A stretch of 17,892 nt of DNA from Chloroflexota bacterium (GTDB lineage: Bacteria; Chloroflexota; Dehalococcoidia; SZUA-161), in the NCBI GenBank assembly GCA_016865955.1, contig VGNW01000024.1, positions 1 through 17,892 on the forward strand, read 5' to 3'. Position numbers and translations under genes: made by a program. The stretch's first letter is position 1. Every line of letters begins with the position of its first letter. Positions 1 to 8,100 of this stretch are shown in pieces. Under the pieces are notes generated by a model. The model had not been told where the DNA came from. It made no database searches and saw only the letters and a program-made list of their open reading frames with translations.

Positions 1-2
1 TG

Positions 3-566
3 AGGCCGTCGCGGGCTGTTAGGGAAATCGCCGATGCCATGCCCGCAGACAGCGTGGTAGTGGATGAGGCTGTGATGCTCACCAGCTATGTGGCAAGCAT
101 TATAGAGTTCACCAGACCGGGGAGCTATTTCTGCTCCATCACCTGTCTGGGATGGGGCTTGCCCGCCTCGCTGGGAGTGGGACTGGCTAATTCCCGGAAA
201 CCGGTGCTCGCTCTGGTCGGAGACGGCAGCGCCCTCTTCGGCATACAGGCTCTATGGTCGGCAGCCAGGTACCGGATACCTGTCATCATGGTAGTGCTCA
301 ATAACCGGGGCTATGCCGCAGTCAAGTGGGGTCTCGCCTCGTATCCCGATAGAAAATCAGGGGAAGACGCCGACCTGGGCTGCAATTTGGGGGATGTAGA
401 TTTCCCCGGTCTTGCCCGGGCTTTCAGGGTCGATGCACAGCGCATTGCTAGGCCGGAAGAGATTGCGCCTGCTTTGAGAAGGGCAATCAGAGCCGGAAAG
501 CCCGCGCTTATCGACCTCATCGTTGACCCCACTGATGTCGGATATGGAATGCCCAGGCTGTCCTGA
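3..566 (+). CDS. Thiamine-diphosphate enzyme, C-terminal part (benzoylformate decarboxylase/acetolactate synthase-like), 5' end outside window
   Basis: The frame is open from base 3 with no stop, so the gene begins before the window; the ATG at 39 is internal. The visible 187 residues form the pyrophosphate-binding domain of the ThDP decarboxylase family. They contain a GSYF...LGWGLPASLGVG stretch, then the metal/ThDP motif starting GDGS, and about 27 residues later NNRGY. The segment GIQALWSAARYRIPV and the later VDFPGLARAF resemble benzoylformate decarboxylases more than classical acetolactate synthases. Such enzymes decarboxylate or ligate 2-oxoacids in the cytoplasm using Mg2+ and ThDP. 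The gene is followed after 34 bases by a 2-hydroxyacid dehydrogenase gene with a strong ribosome site, suggesting one operon for 2-oxo/2-hydroxyacid turnover. The exact substrate cannot be told without the N-terminal half. Confidence 0.8.
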   Translation, partial: RPSRAVREIADAMPADSVVVDEAVMLTSYVASIIEFTRPGSYFCSITCLGWGLPASLGVGLANSRKPVLALVGDGSALFGIQALWSAARYRIPVIMVVLNNRGYAAVKWGLASYPDRKSGEDADLGCNLGDVDFPGLARAFRVDAQRIARPEEIAPALRRAIRAGKPALIDLIVDPTDVGYGMPRLS

Positions 567-600
567 CGCGATAATAATACGCTGAATCGGAGGTGATGAA

Positions 601-1638
601 ATGGCATTTAAAGCGATTGATATACTGGGAATCTCACTGCTGCAGGACTACTCCAAGATGTTCAAAGATGCCGGGCTGGATATCGAACTTGTGGTGAACC
701 CGTGCTCCCTGCAAGCCACAGAGCAGGAAATCATCACGGCGGCGAAGGATGCCGATGCCGTGATTGCACAGGCTTCCTATCAGGCAATGACCAGAAAGGT
801 GCTGACCAGCCTGAAGAAGTGCAGGCTGATTACCAGCGTCGGCATCGGCTATGAGAATCTGGATGTAAATACAGCCACCGAGCTCGGAATAATGGCTGCC
901 AATGTACCTGACGCCAACATAGAAGATGTATCTGACCATACTATGGGGCTGATACTGGCATGCACCAGGCGGATTGTGCATTTGAATAACGCTGTCAAAA
1001 AGGGGCTATGGACATCGGTCGCATCCCCACACATGATTGGAGAGATATGGCCCCATCTATCGAGGCTGAGAGGTCAGACTCTGGGGCTTATCGCCTTCGG
1101 CAAAATCCCGCGTGCCCTAGCGCCCAAAGCGAAAGGCTTCGGGCTTAGAATCATAGTCTGCGACCCCTACCTGTCCCCGGACATAATTCGAAAGTTCGAT
1201 GTGGAGCAGGTAGACATGGACCAGTTGCTCAGAGAGTCGGATATCGTTTCGATACACACCCCGCTGACCCCGGAGACGAAACATATTCTGGGACTTAAAG
1301 AATTGAAGAAGATGAAACCCACCGCCTGCCTCATCAACACCGCCCGCGGCGGCGTGGTCGACCCCAGGGCGCTGTACACAGCACTGACCAAGGGATACAT
1401 CGATATGGCAGCCTTCGATGTCACCGAGCCGGAACCTATTCCAGCCGACAGCCCCCTGTTGAAGCTAGACAATTTCATCGTAACCGCCCACTCCGCCGGA
1501 TTGTCGCCCCAGTCCCTCACCGAGATGCAGCGCCGCCCCGGTGAGGAAATCATCAGGGTAGTCAAAGGGGGATGGCCTGTCGGCTTAATCAACCCCGAGG
1601 TGAAGGTAAAATACCGCAAGAAATGGGCGCTGGTCTAA
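601..1638 (+). CDS. D-isomer-specific 2-hydroxyacid dehydrogenase family protein with degenerate dinucleotide loop
   Basis: The 345-residue protein has the usual length of the D-2-hydroxyacid dehydrogenase/phosphoglycerate dehydrogenase/CtBP family, which interconverts 2-oxoacids and D-2-hydroxyacids with NAD(H). The catalytic residues are visible: Arg249 in NTARGG, Glu276 in DVTEPEP and His297 in TAHSAG. The Rossmann loop is odd: where the family has GFGRIG this protein has AFGKIP (165-170), so the first and third glycines of GxGxxG are replaced by Ala and Pro. Asp188, in the usual position for binding the NAD ribose, remains. The start is supported by GGAGGTGA just upstream. It sits between a ThDP enzyme and a ferredoxin gene. 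The dehydrogenase fold is sure, NAD-dependent activity less so; a CtBP-like or regulatory role is possible. Confidence 0.85.
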   Translation: MAFKAIDILGISLLQDYSKMFKDAGLDIELVVNPCSLQATEQEIITAAKDADAVIAQASYQAMTRKVLTSLKKCRLITSVGIGYENLDVNTATELGIMAANVPDANIEDVSDHTMGLILACTRRIVHLNNAVKKGLWTSVASPHMIGEIWPHLSRLRGQTLGLIAFGKIPRALAPKAKGFGLRIIVCDPYLSPDIIRKFDVEQVDMDQLLRESDIVSIHTPLTPETKHILGLKELKKMKPTACLINTARGGVVDPRALYTALTKGYIDMAAFDVTEPEPIPADSPLLKLDNFIVTAHSAGLSPQSLTEMQRRPGEEIIRVVKGGWPVGLINPEVKVKYRKKWALV

Positions 1639-1659
1639 GCAACATTACGGAGTAGTAAG

Positions 1660-1893
1660 ATGGCTAAAGGCGAGATAACAATCAACGAAGCGGTCTGCAA
1701 GGGATGCGGCTACTGCGTCAAGTTCTGCTCCCGAGGGGGCATCGTGATGTCCAGCGATAAGTTCACGCCCAAGGGCTATTTACTCCCTGTTTTCGCCCAC
1801 CCCGACAAATGCAATGCCTGCGGCATTTGCGGCTGGATGTGTCCCCGCTTCGCCATCGAGGTCTATAGGTACAAAGAGACCCCAAAGAATTAG
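1660..1893 (+). CDS. 2[4Fe-4S] ferredoxin, KorD-like
   Basis: A 77-residue small ferredoxin with two CxxCxxCxxxC motifs: Cys13/16/19/23 and Cys51/54/57/61, each set able to hold one [4Fe-4S] cluster. The first motif ends CS rather than the usual CP. It resembles the delta subunit encoded at 2242-2508 (shared CKGCGYCV and PKGY segments), so it is probably a paralogue of KorD that carries electrons for a 2-oxoacid oxidoreductase or for the enzymes upstream. A GGAG lies close before the ATG. It starts 21 bases after the dehydrogenase stop and is the last gene of its operon; palindromic repeats follow directly. Confidence 0.85.
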   Translation: MAKGEITINEAVCKGCGYCVKFCSRGGIVMSSDKFTPKGYLLPVFAHPDKCNACGICGWMCPRFAIEVYRYKETPKN

Positions 1894-1900
1894 GTCTTAC

Positions 1901-2018
1901 TGTCATTGCGAGTCCCGATTAATTCGGGACGTGGCAATCTCATCGTCCCATCAGCAATTAAGCGCACGTGGAGATTGCTTCGCCTCCTCCATGAAGGAAG
2001 GACCGACTCGCAAAGACA
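1901..2018 (+). repeat. 118-bp TGTCATTGCGA-type palindromic element
   Basis: The ends are near-perfect inverted repeats: TGTCATTGCGAGTC at the left and GACTCGCAAAGACA at the right match at 13 of 14 positions. Inside lie a GTCCCGA/TCGGGAC hairpin (1912-1930), then GTGGCAATCTCAT and, inverted, GTGGAGATTGCT. Related copies lie at 13505-13552 (left half only) and 17585-17705. It contains no open frame of note and looks like a non-autonomous dispersed palindromic repeat (MITE-like). As it follows the stop of the ferredoxin gene by 7 bases it may also end transcription. Confidence 0.75.
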
Positions 2019-2029
2019 GCATAGCATTA

Positions 2030-2055
2030 TAGGGGCGTTCAGTTGAACGCCCCTA
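2030..2055 (+). repeat. Short palindrome, 12-bp stem (GGGGCGTTCA type)
   Basis: TAGGGGCGTTCA and TGAACGCCCCTA form a perfect 12-bp stem with a 2-base loop. A second copy is at 13470-13493. The GGGGC...GCCCCTA ends resemble those of the 59-bp units near the RAYT gene, so it may be a REP-like relative with a different core. Confidence 0.75.
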
Positions 2056-2080
2056 CCTTTCAGCTTCCTCTCAAAACTGA

Positions 2081-2109
2081 TTGTAAAGGAATTCACAACC
2101 TGCTATACT
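2081..2109 (+). promoter_or_regulatory. Predicted sigma70-type promoter of the kor-hdr operon
   Basis: A -35 of TTGTAA (2081-2086), a 17-base spacer and a -10 of TATACT (2104-2109) preceded by TG one base upstream (extended -10). Transcription would start near 2116, leaving a leader of about 125 bases before the korD start at 2242. It is the only good promoter I found between the two ferredoxin genes. Confidence 0.5.
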
Positions 2110-2155
2110 GATTTATTATAGTAAATGCGATTCACACGTGGTAACATATAAACAG

Positions 2156-2202
2156 ACGAGGGCTCGGTAGGGAGATGCCACGCAGTAACGGAGAGCCCTC
2201 GT
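2156..2202 (+). promoter_or_regulatory. Leader hairpin upstream of korD, 10-bp stem
   Basis: ACGAGGGCTC (2156-2165) pairs exactly with GAGCCCTCGT (2193-2202), enclosing a 27-base loop. It would lie inside the transcribed leader. No T-run follows, so it is not a classical terminator. It may be a structured regulatory leader, a protein-binding site or merely another repeat; I recognise no known riboswitch class. Confidence 0.4.
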
Positions 2203-2241
2203 AGATTATACGTTGATTTCACAAAGCTGAACGGTGCCGAT

Positions 2242-2508
2242 ATGAAGTTATGGAGAACGCCTTTCGACCATGCGGAGAAGGCTGTCAAACCTCCCAGAGT
2301 AGTCATCGATAAAAACAGGTGCAAGGGCTGTGGCTACTGCGTGGAGTTCTGCCCCCGTGATGCACTCAAGATGAGCGATGAGCTGGGGCCCAAAGGCTAT
2401 GGACTCGCTAAAATGGCGGACAAGAGCAAATGCGTGGGCTGCGGCCTCTGCGAAATAATCTGCCCTGAGTTTGCCATAAAGCTGGAACCCGAAGACAACG
2501 CTAAATAA
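2242..2508 (+). CDS. korD: 2-oxoacid:ferredoxin oxidoreductase, delta (ferredoxin) subunit
   Basis: An 88-residue ferredoxin with Cys27/30/33/37 and Cys64/67/70/74, binding two [4Fe-4S] clusters, and a roughly 20-residue N-terminal extension. It is followed by korA, korB and korC in the order typical of four-subunit 2-oxoglutarate-type oxidoreductases, where the delta subunit passes electrons from the ThDP site to free ferredoxin. No strong Shine-Dalgarno is seen, only GGTG about 7 bases before the ATG, so the start is less sure than for its neighbours. It is the first gene of a compact operon that ends at 12630. The copy at 1660-1893 is its likely paralogue. Confidence 0.85.
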   Translation: MKLWRTPFDHAEKAVKPPRVVIDKNRCKGCGYCVEFCPRDALKMSDELGPKGYGLAKMADKSKCVGCGLCEIICPEFAIKLEPEDNAK

Positions 2509-2521
2509 CTAGGGTTTTCTT

Positions 2522-3697
2522 ATGTCTGGAGAATCTAAAGAAGGCTTGCTGAGCGGCGAGTTTTTCATGAACGGCGACGAGGCTTGCGCCGAGGGTGCTA
2601 TCGCCGCCGGCTGTCGCTTCTTCGCCGGCTATCCCATCACTCCGGCTACCGAGGTAGCAGAGAGAATGAGCGAACGGCTGCCTCAGGTGGGAGGAGTGTT
2701 CATCCAGATGGAGGATGAAATAGCCTCCATGAACGCCATACTGGGCGCCTCATGGGCCGGGGTCAAGTCGATGACAGCCACCTCGGGTCCCGGATTCAGC
2801 CTGATGATGGAGAACCTCGGACTGGGGGTAATGCTCGAGACCCCCTGTGTCGTGGTCGATATTCAGCGTGCCGGACCGTCCACGGGTCTGCCCACGCTGG
2901 TAGCGCAGGGCGATATGATGCAGGCACGGTGGGGCTCGCATGGCAGCTATGAGATAATAGCCCTCGTGCCCAGCTCGCCTCAGGAGATTTACGACCTGAC
3001 CATAACGGCTTTCAATCTATCGGAACGGTACCGGGTACCGGTGCTCGTCATGTCGGACGAAGCAGTGGGTCACATGAGCGAGAAGGTAGAGATACACCAT
3101 GTCGAGGCAGGTAGTCTTATCCTGCGCAAAAAGCCGCGCGTGCCTCCCGAACAGTATCAGCCGTACAAACCGGACAAGGACTTAATTCCGCCCATGGCGA
3201 TAGCAGGCGAGGGATACCGCTTCCATGTCACCGGTCTGACCCACGACGAGAGAGGTTATCCGGCGATGAATGCAGAGGCTCATGACAGGCTGGTGCGCCG
3301 ACTGGTGGATAAGATAAGAGTTAACAGAAAAGACATCATCAAATGCGAAGAGGTCGATACCAAAGACGCTGAGATAATTGTCTGTGCTTACGGTATCACA
3401 GCCCGAATCGCCCGCCGCGCCGTGCAAGAGGCAAGGTCGGAGGGCATTCGCGCGGGCTTGCTGCGTCCCATCACAATCTGGCCCTTCCCCGAGGAACGCA
3501 TCAGGGAGCTTGCCAGAAAGGCAAAGGCTTTCGTAGTACCTGAGATAAACTACGGACAGATAGTGTTCGAAGTGGAACGCTGCGCCGGCGGCAAGGCTAA
3601 AACCGTGCTTGTGCCCAACATGGGCGGCAGCGTACATAGACCCGAAATTATTCTCGAAGCGATAAGAGAGGCAGTGCCAGGCAAGAATGGTAACTGA
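2522..3697 (+). CDS. korA: 2-oxoacid:ferredoxin oxidoreductase, alpha subunit
   Basis: The 391-residue protein carries the pyrimidine-binding half of a 2-oxoacid:ferredoxin oxidoreductase, which oxidatively decarboxylates a 2-oxoacid to an acyl-CoA, CO2 and reduced ferredoxin. Seen are NGDEACAEGAIAAGC near the N-terminus, the family signature GYPITP at 36-41, a QMEDEIASMNAILGASWAG stretch, TATSGPGFSLM and PSTGLPT. The length is normal for KorA. The oxidoreductase family is certain. The 2-oxoglutarate label is by resemblance and gene order only, and a branched-chain, aryl or other 2-oxoacid is possible given the ThDP enzyme upstream. Its last 11 bases overlap korB, implying coupled translation. 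Confidence 0.88.
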   Translation: MSGESKEGLLSGEFFMNGDEACAEGAIAAGCRFFAGYPITPATEVAERMSERLPQVGGVFIQMEDEIASMNAILGASWAGVKSMTATSGPGFSLMMENLGLGVMLETPCVVVDIQRAGPSTGLPTLVAQGDMMQARWGSHGSYEIIALVPSSPQEIYDLTITAFNLSERYRVPVLVMSDEAVGHMSEKVEIHHVEAGSLILRKKPRVPPEQYQPYKPDKDLIPPMAIAGEGYRFHVTGLTHDERGYPAMNAEAHDRLVRRLVDKIRVNRKDIIKCEEVDTKDAEIIVCAYGITARIARRAVQEARSEGIRAGLLRPITIWPFPEERIRELARKAKAFVVPEINYGQIVFEVERCAGGKAKTVLVPNMGGSVHRPEIILEAIREAVPGKNGN

Positions 3698-4526
3698 AAC
3701 GCATAAACCTATAGACTGCTACCTGCGGATAGACCGCATGCCCCACATCTGGTGCGCCGGCTGCGGCATCGGCATGGCAACACATAGCTTCGTCAGGGGC
3801 ATCGAACGCGCCGGACTGGATGCGGATAAGGTAGCGGTGGTATCTGGAATCGGCTGCACCGGACGCGTTGCTGGTTATGTCAAGTTTGATTCCTTTCACA
3901 CCACCCACGGCCGCGCCCTCCCCTTCGCCACCGGCTTGAAGCTGGGCAATCCGGAGCTGAATGTGGTGGTCTTTTCGGGAGACGGAGATATCGCGGCGAT
4001 AGGCGGCAATCACCTGATACACTCCGCACGCCGCAACATGGATATGACCGTAATATGCGTCAACAATTTCAACTACGGTATGACCGGCGGGCAGATGGGG
4101 CCAACCACTCCGCTTGAGGCACGCAGCACAACCTCGCCCTACGGTAATATCGAGTACCCGTTCAACCTACCGTATCTGGCGGCTGCCAGCGGCGCTGTCT
4201 ATGTGGCGCGCTGGACGGTGCTGCATTTACAGCAATTGGAGAGGTCGATAGCAGAGGCACTGGTCAAGCCCGGATTCAGCTTCATAGAGATATTAAGCCC
4301 CTGCCCTCCTGTGTACGGGCGGATGAACAAGCGCTCCAAGGGTATAGACGAGATGCACCATTATCAGGGAAAAAGCATCGTCAGGAATGGAGCCGACCCT
4401 AAAGAAGTAGATATAACCTTTGATGGCCCCATCATTGTGGGCAAGTTCGTCGATATAGAGCGCACCCCTTTCTGGGAGCGCCAGAAGAAACTGTTGGCTA
4501 AGGTGCACGAAAAGAAACAGGCATAG
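3687..4526 (+). CDS. korB: 2-oxoacid:ferredoxin oxidoreductase, beta subunit (ThDP-binding)
   Basis: The 279-residue protein has the ThDP pyrophosphate domain: GDGD at 98-101, NN at 126-127 and GMTGGQ at 131-136. Cys23, Cys26 (WCAGCG) and Cys57 (GIGCTGR) are in the places of the family cluster ligands; the beta subunit normally holds the [4Fe-4S] cluster nearest ThDP. A further Cys in LSPCPPVYG (about residue 211) is also typical. The start overlaps the end of korA by 11 bases. With KorA it forms the catalytic dimer. Length and motifs are complete. Confidence 0.9.
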   Translation: MVTETHKPIDCYLRIDRMPHIWCAGCGIGMATHSFVRGIERAGLDADKVAVVSGIGCTGRVAGYVKFDSFHTTHGRALPFATGLKLGNPELNVVVFSGDGDIAAIGGNHLIHSARRNMDMTVICVNNFNYGMTGGQMGPTTPLEARSTTSPYGNIEYPFNLPYLAAASGAVYVARWTVLHLQQLERSIAEALVKPGFSFIEILSPCPPVYGRMNKRSKGIDEMHHYQGKSIVRNGADPKEVDITFDGPIIVGKFVDIERTPFWERQKKLLAKVHEKKQA

Positions 4527-4560
4527 CCGATAGACTTCAGGCTTTAAACAATGATAGTCC

Positions 4561-4567
4561 GGAGGGG
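4561..4567 (+). promoter_or_regulatory. Shine-Dalgarno that sets the TTG start of korC
   Basis: GGAGGGG ends 6 bases before TTG at 4574. No ATG or GTG in the right frame is placed better, and the protein read from this TTG begins directly with the conserved N-terminal strand of the family. Confidence 0.7.
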
Positions 4568-4573
4568 TAAGGT

Positions 4574-5122
4574 TTGGGCAGAGTAGAGATAAGGATTGCA
4601 GGGTTCGGCGGGCAGGGTATCGTGCTCACCGGGCAGATTATAGGCCAGGCAGCCTCGATTTATGACAAAGGCTTCGCCACGCTCACCCAGAGCTACGGCC
4701 CCGAATCGCGCGGCGGCGCCTGCACCGCCGAGGTAGTGGCTTCGGACAAGCCCATAGACTACCCGTATGTCCAGACTCCGAACATGCTCATCGTTCTATC
4801 TCAGGAGGCTTACGCCAAGTATGCGCAAAAGACGGCTAAAGGCACCCTCCTGGTAATAGATTCCGATCTGGTAAAGCCCGATTCATCACACAACACAGCC
4901 CCTCTCTCCATTCCAGCCACGCGCATGGCGAGAGAGATGGGACGTCCGGTAGTGGCTAACATAATTATGTTGGGATTTCTGGCTGCCGTGAGCGACCTCG
5001 TTTCCGCTGAGGCGCTCCGCAAGTCTATCCTGGCTTCTGTGCCCAAAGGGACTGAAGAGTTCAACATGAAGGCTTTCGAGTTGGGGTATGACTACGGGCG
5101 GAAGCACAGAAATCGGAGCTAG
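4574..5122 (+). CDS. korC: 2-oxoacid:ferredoxin oxidoreductase, gamma subunit
   Basis: The 182-residue protein matches the gamma subunit in length and motifs: GFGGQG at 10-15, SYGPESRGG at 40-48 and the IVLSQEAY segment. In this enzyme family the gamma domain bridges the alpha/beta catalytic core and helps shape the CoA site. It starts with TTG behind a strong ribosome site, 47 bases after korB. The next gene begins 6 bases after its stop, so the Kor genes and the flavoprotein/Hdr genes are almost surely co-transcribed. Confidence 0.9.
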   Translation: MGRVEIRIAGFGGQGIVLTGQIIGQAASIYDKGFATLTQSYGPESRGGACTAEVVASDKPIDYPYVQTPNMLIVLSQEAYAKYAQKTAKGTLLVIDSDLVKPDSSHNTAPLSIPATRMAREMGRPVVANIIMLGFLAAVSDLVSAEALRKSILASVPKGTEEFNMKAFELGYDYGRKHRNRS

Positions 5123-5128
5123 GGTAGA

Positions 5129-8100
5129 ATGGCTGGGAACGTCGCTGTTATAGGTAGCGGTATCGGCGCTGCACAGGCAGCCCTCACCCTGGCTGAGCTT
5201 GGCGTTGAAGTCTCCCTGATAACCCCGGAAAACTCCTTCGGCCCGGATTCGGATTCCTTTTCAGATGCTAGCTATGCGGACAGTCTGCGCCTCTGGCCTC
5301 TGCTGCTGCGCGCCGCAAGCCATCCTCTCGTCACGCTATACACGAATTCCCGGGTTGAAGACATCAAGGGAAAGCAGGGCAAGTTCACCATAAGAGCAAC
5401 TAAACAGCCCCGTTACGTACGAGAGAACCTGTGCTCGAGCTGCGGTCGCTGCGAAGAAGCCTGTTCGGTAAAAGTGCGCTCCCTCGTCAACGGACAGAAG
5501 CTTGTGCACAGCGCCATCCATGCACCGCTTCCGGGCAGCAAGGCTGTGCCCTCGGCATATTACATCGAGAAGAACGGCATCGCTCCCTGCCGCGCTGCCT
5601 GCCCCCTGGGCATCAAGGTTCAGGGTTTCATCTCTTTGCTGTCCAAAGGCAAGGTGGACGATGCGCTGAACCTGATAAACGAGGCAGCGCCGCTGGCAAG
5701 CATACTGGGTAGGGTGTGTACCCATCCCTGCGAGAATAACTGCAAGCGCGGTGAGGTGGATAAACCCGTGTTCATCCAGGCGCTGCACCGCTATTCAGCG
5801 GACAATGCCTCAGGCATCAGATACACGCGCAAGGCTCCTGCCGGCTCAAGGAAAGAGAAGATAGCCATCGTGGGCAGCGGGCCTTCGGGATTGACGGCAG
5901 CCTGGGAGTTGGCGCGCCGGGGATATATGCCCACTATATTCGAATCGCACGCAACGATAGGCGGGATGCTTGCCACGGGGATACCGCGATTCCGCCTGCC
6001 CCGCGAGGTGCGAGAGAGAGAGGTGGAGGCAATCAAAGCCCTGGGCGTAGATATGAAGACAGGTATAACTGTAGGCCGCGACGTTACGCTTGCAGATTTG
6101 AGGGAACGAGGATTTAAAGCCTTTTTCCTGGCTATCGGCGCTCAGAAGAACAACAAATTGAATATCCCCGGCGAGGACCTTGAGGGTGTGGTGGACGGCA
6201 TCTCACTGCTGTTCGCCCTGAATCAGAAGGTAGGCGTATCGGTAGGCTCGAATATTGTGGTCATCGGAGGCGGCAACAGCGCCGTGGATTCGGCGAGGAC
6301 CGCCAAAAGGAGCGGCAAGGGCAGTGTGCGCATACTGTACCGACGCACTGCCGGGGAAATGACAGCGGTGAAAGAGGATATCGAGGAAGCTATCAAGGAA
6401 GGCATTACTATTGAATACCTCACTTCACCCGTTGAGATTATCGGCGACGGTACAAGGGTGACCGGCATCCGCTGCCAGAAGATGAAGCTCGGTGAGGCAG
6501 GTCCTGACGGACGCCGCATGCCTGAGCCCATTCCCGGCTCCGAGTCCGTAATAAAGGCTGACCATGTTGTAGTGGCAATAGGACAATTTCCGGACACGGT
6601 GCTTTTGAATAGTAAGGGGCTGGCTGTTAATAGCGACGCCACGGTTCAGGTCGATCCGCTGACACTGGAGACGAATCTACCGGGGGTTTTCGCCGGCGGC
6701 GATTGCATTATGGGTCCCAATAACGTCGTCGAAGCTATGGCTAACGGGCTGCGGGCAGCGGAATCAATCGACCGTTATCTGAGGGGGCACGACCTGCGCA
6801 AGGGTCGCTCTCTGGAGAAGCCACAACCCGCGGAGGTGGATGTCAAAGACAGGATTGCCTCAAAACATAGGCGCGCCGCCATGCCCAGCATCCATCACTC
6901 GAAGAGAATGGGCAGCTATGAGGAAACGAGCCTGGGACTGCCCAGAGAAGCGTCAAAACTCGAGTCGGAGCGCTGTCTGAATTGTGCCATGTGCAGCGAG
7001 TGCCTGGAATGTGAGGAGGCTTGCGAGCTGGGGGCGGTATTTCATAAAGACAATATCGAAAATCTGGAAATAGATGCCGGATTAATAATCAATTTCATTT
7101 CAACCAATGGCAACTCCGGAAACGGCGCAGGTCGCCGTCACGCAAAACCGGGCATCCACACCGTTAGAAAAACCGATAGCGAAAGTCCGGATAGCGAGCT
7201 TGCCCGCGCCGCCGCTGCCGCCTTCGAGGCTGCCACTGCGCTCAAACAGAAGGGTAAAGAGGAGACTGCAAAACAGGAGGCGGCGGATAAGGGCGAAGCC
7301 GTGCAGGCTGGCAAGAGCCGGATTGAGAAAACAGCAAGCCCTAACCGGGGCCATGTCGGGCTGGTGCTGTGCAGTTGCGGCGGCAGCATAAGCTCGATTA
7401 TAGATTTCGAAGAGGTGGCCGAGGAGGCGATGCGTCTTCCCAACATATTCAATGTCCTGCCGATTGCCGAGGCTTGCATCGAAGAGGCTGCACAACAGAT
7501 TGCGGATAAGGCGGTCGAATCCAAACTGGGACACGTGGTGCTTGCGGCATGTCGCTGCTGCAACCTCGAACAGATATGTTTTAGCTGCACCGATAGAAGG
7601 ATACGGTGCCAGAGCTTCCTCAGCGAGAAGCTTGCGCCTCTGGGCGTATCGGTGGAGTTCGTAAATATCCGCGAGCAGTGCGCCTGGGCGCACAGAGAAG
7701 ACACTGCGGGCGCTACCCGCAAGGCTCTGGATATTATCAGGACAGGGATCGCTCAAGCCCTGGCGCTGCCTGAGGCAAAGCCAGAGGAACGAGCTATAGA
7801 GACCGGGGCGCTGGTGCTGGGCACGGGGCTCGCCGGCCTGGCAGCAGCGAACGCCCTGGCGGCACAGGGCTATTCCGTAACCCTCGTTTCCCGACCCGAG
7901 TCTGAGAAAGTTGCCCGGAAGCAACGCAAATACCTTGATGTTAAAGCTAATCTGTTGAAACATCTCGAGCAGAAGAGCATAAACAATGTGCCCTGGCCCG
8001 ACGATATAACCCTGGAGGGCGCGGCGGGGAGCTACGAGGCTGTATTGAAATATCATGCGCAAACAAAACAAGTAAAAACGGGTGCGCTGGTAATTGACCT

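Noticed and set aside
7100..8071. Open frame of 323 codons on the - strand
   Set aside because: It lies fully antisense to the 1160-residue flavoprotein, whose domains are intact there. It is a by-product of GC-rich codon use and its protein has no recognisable motif.
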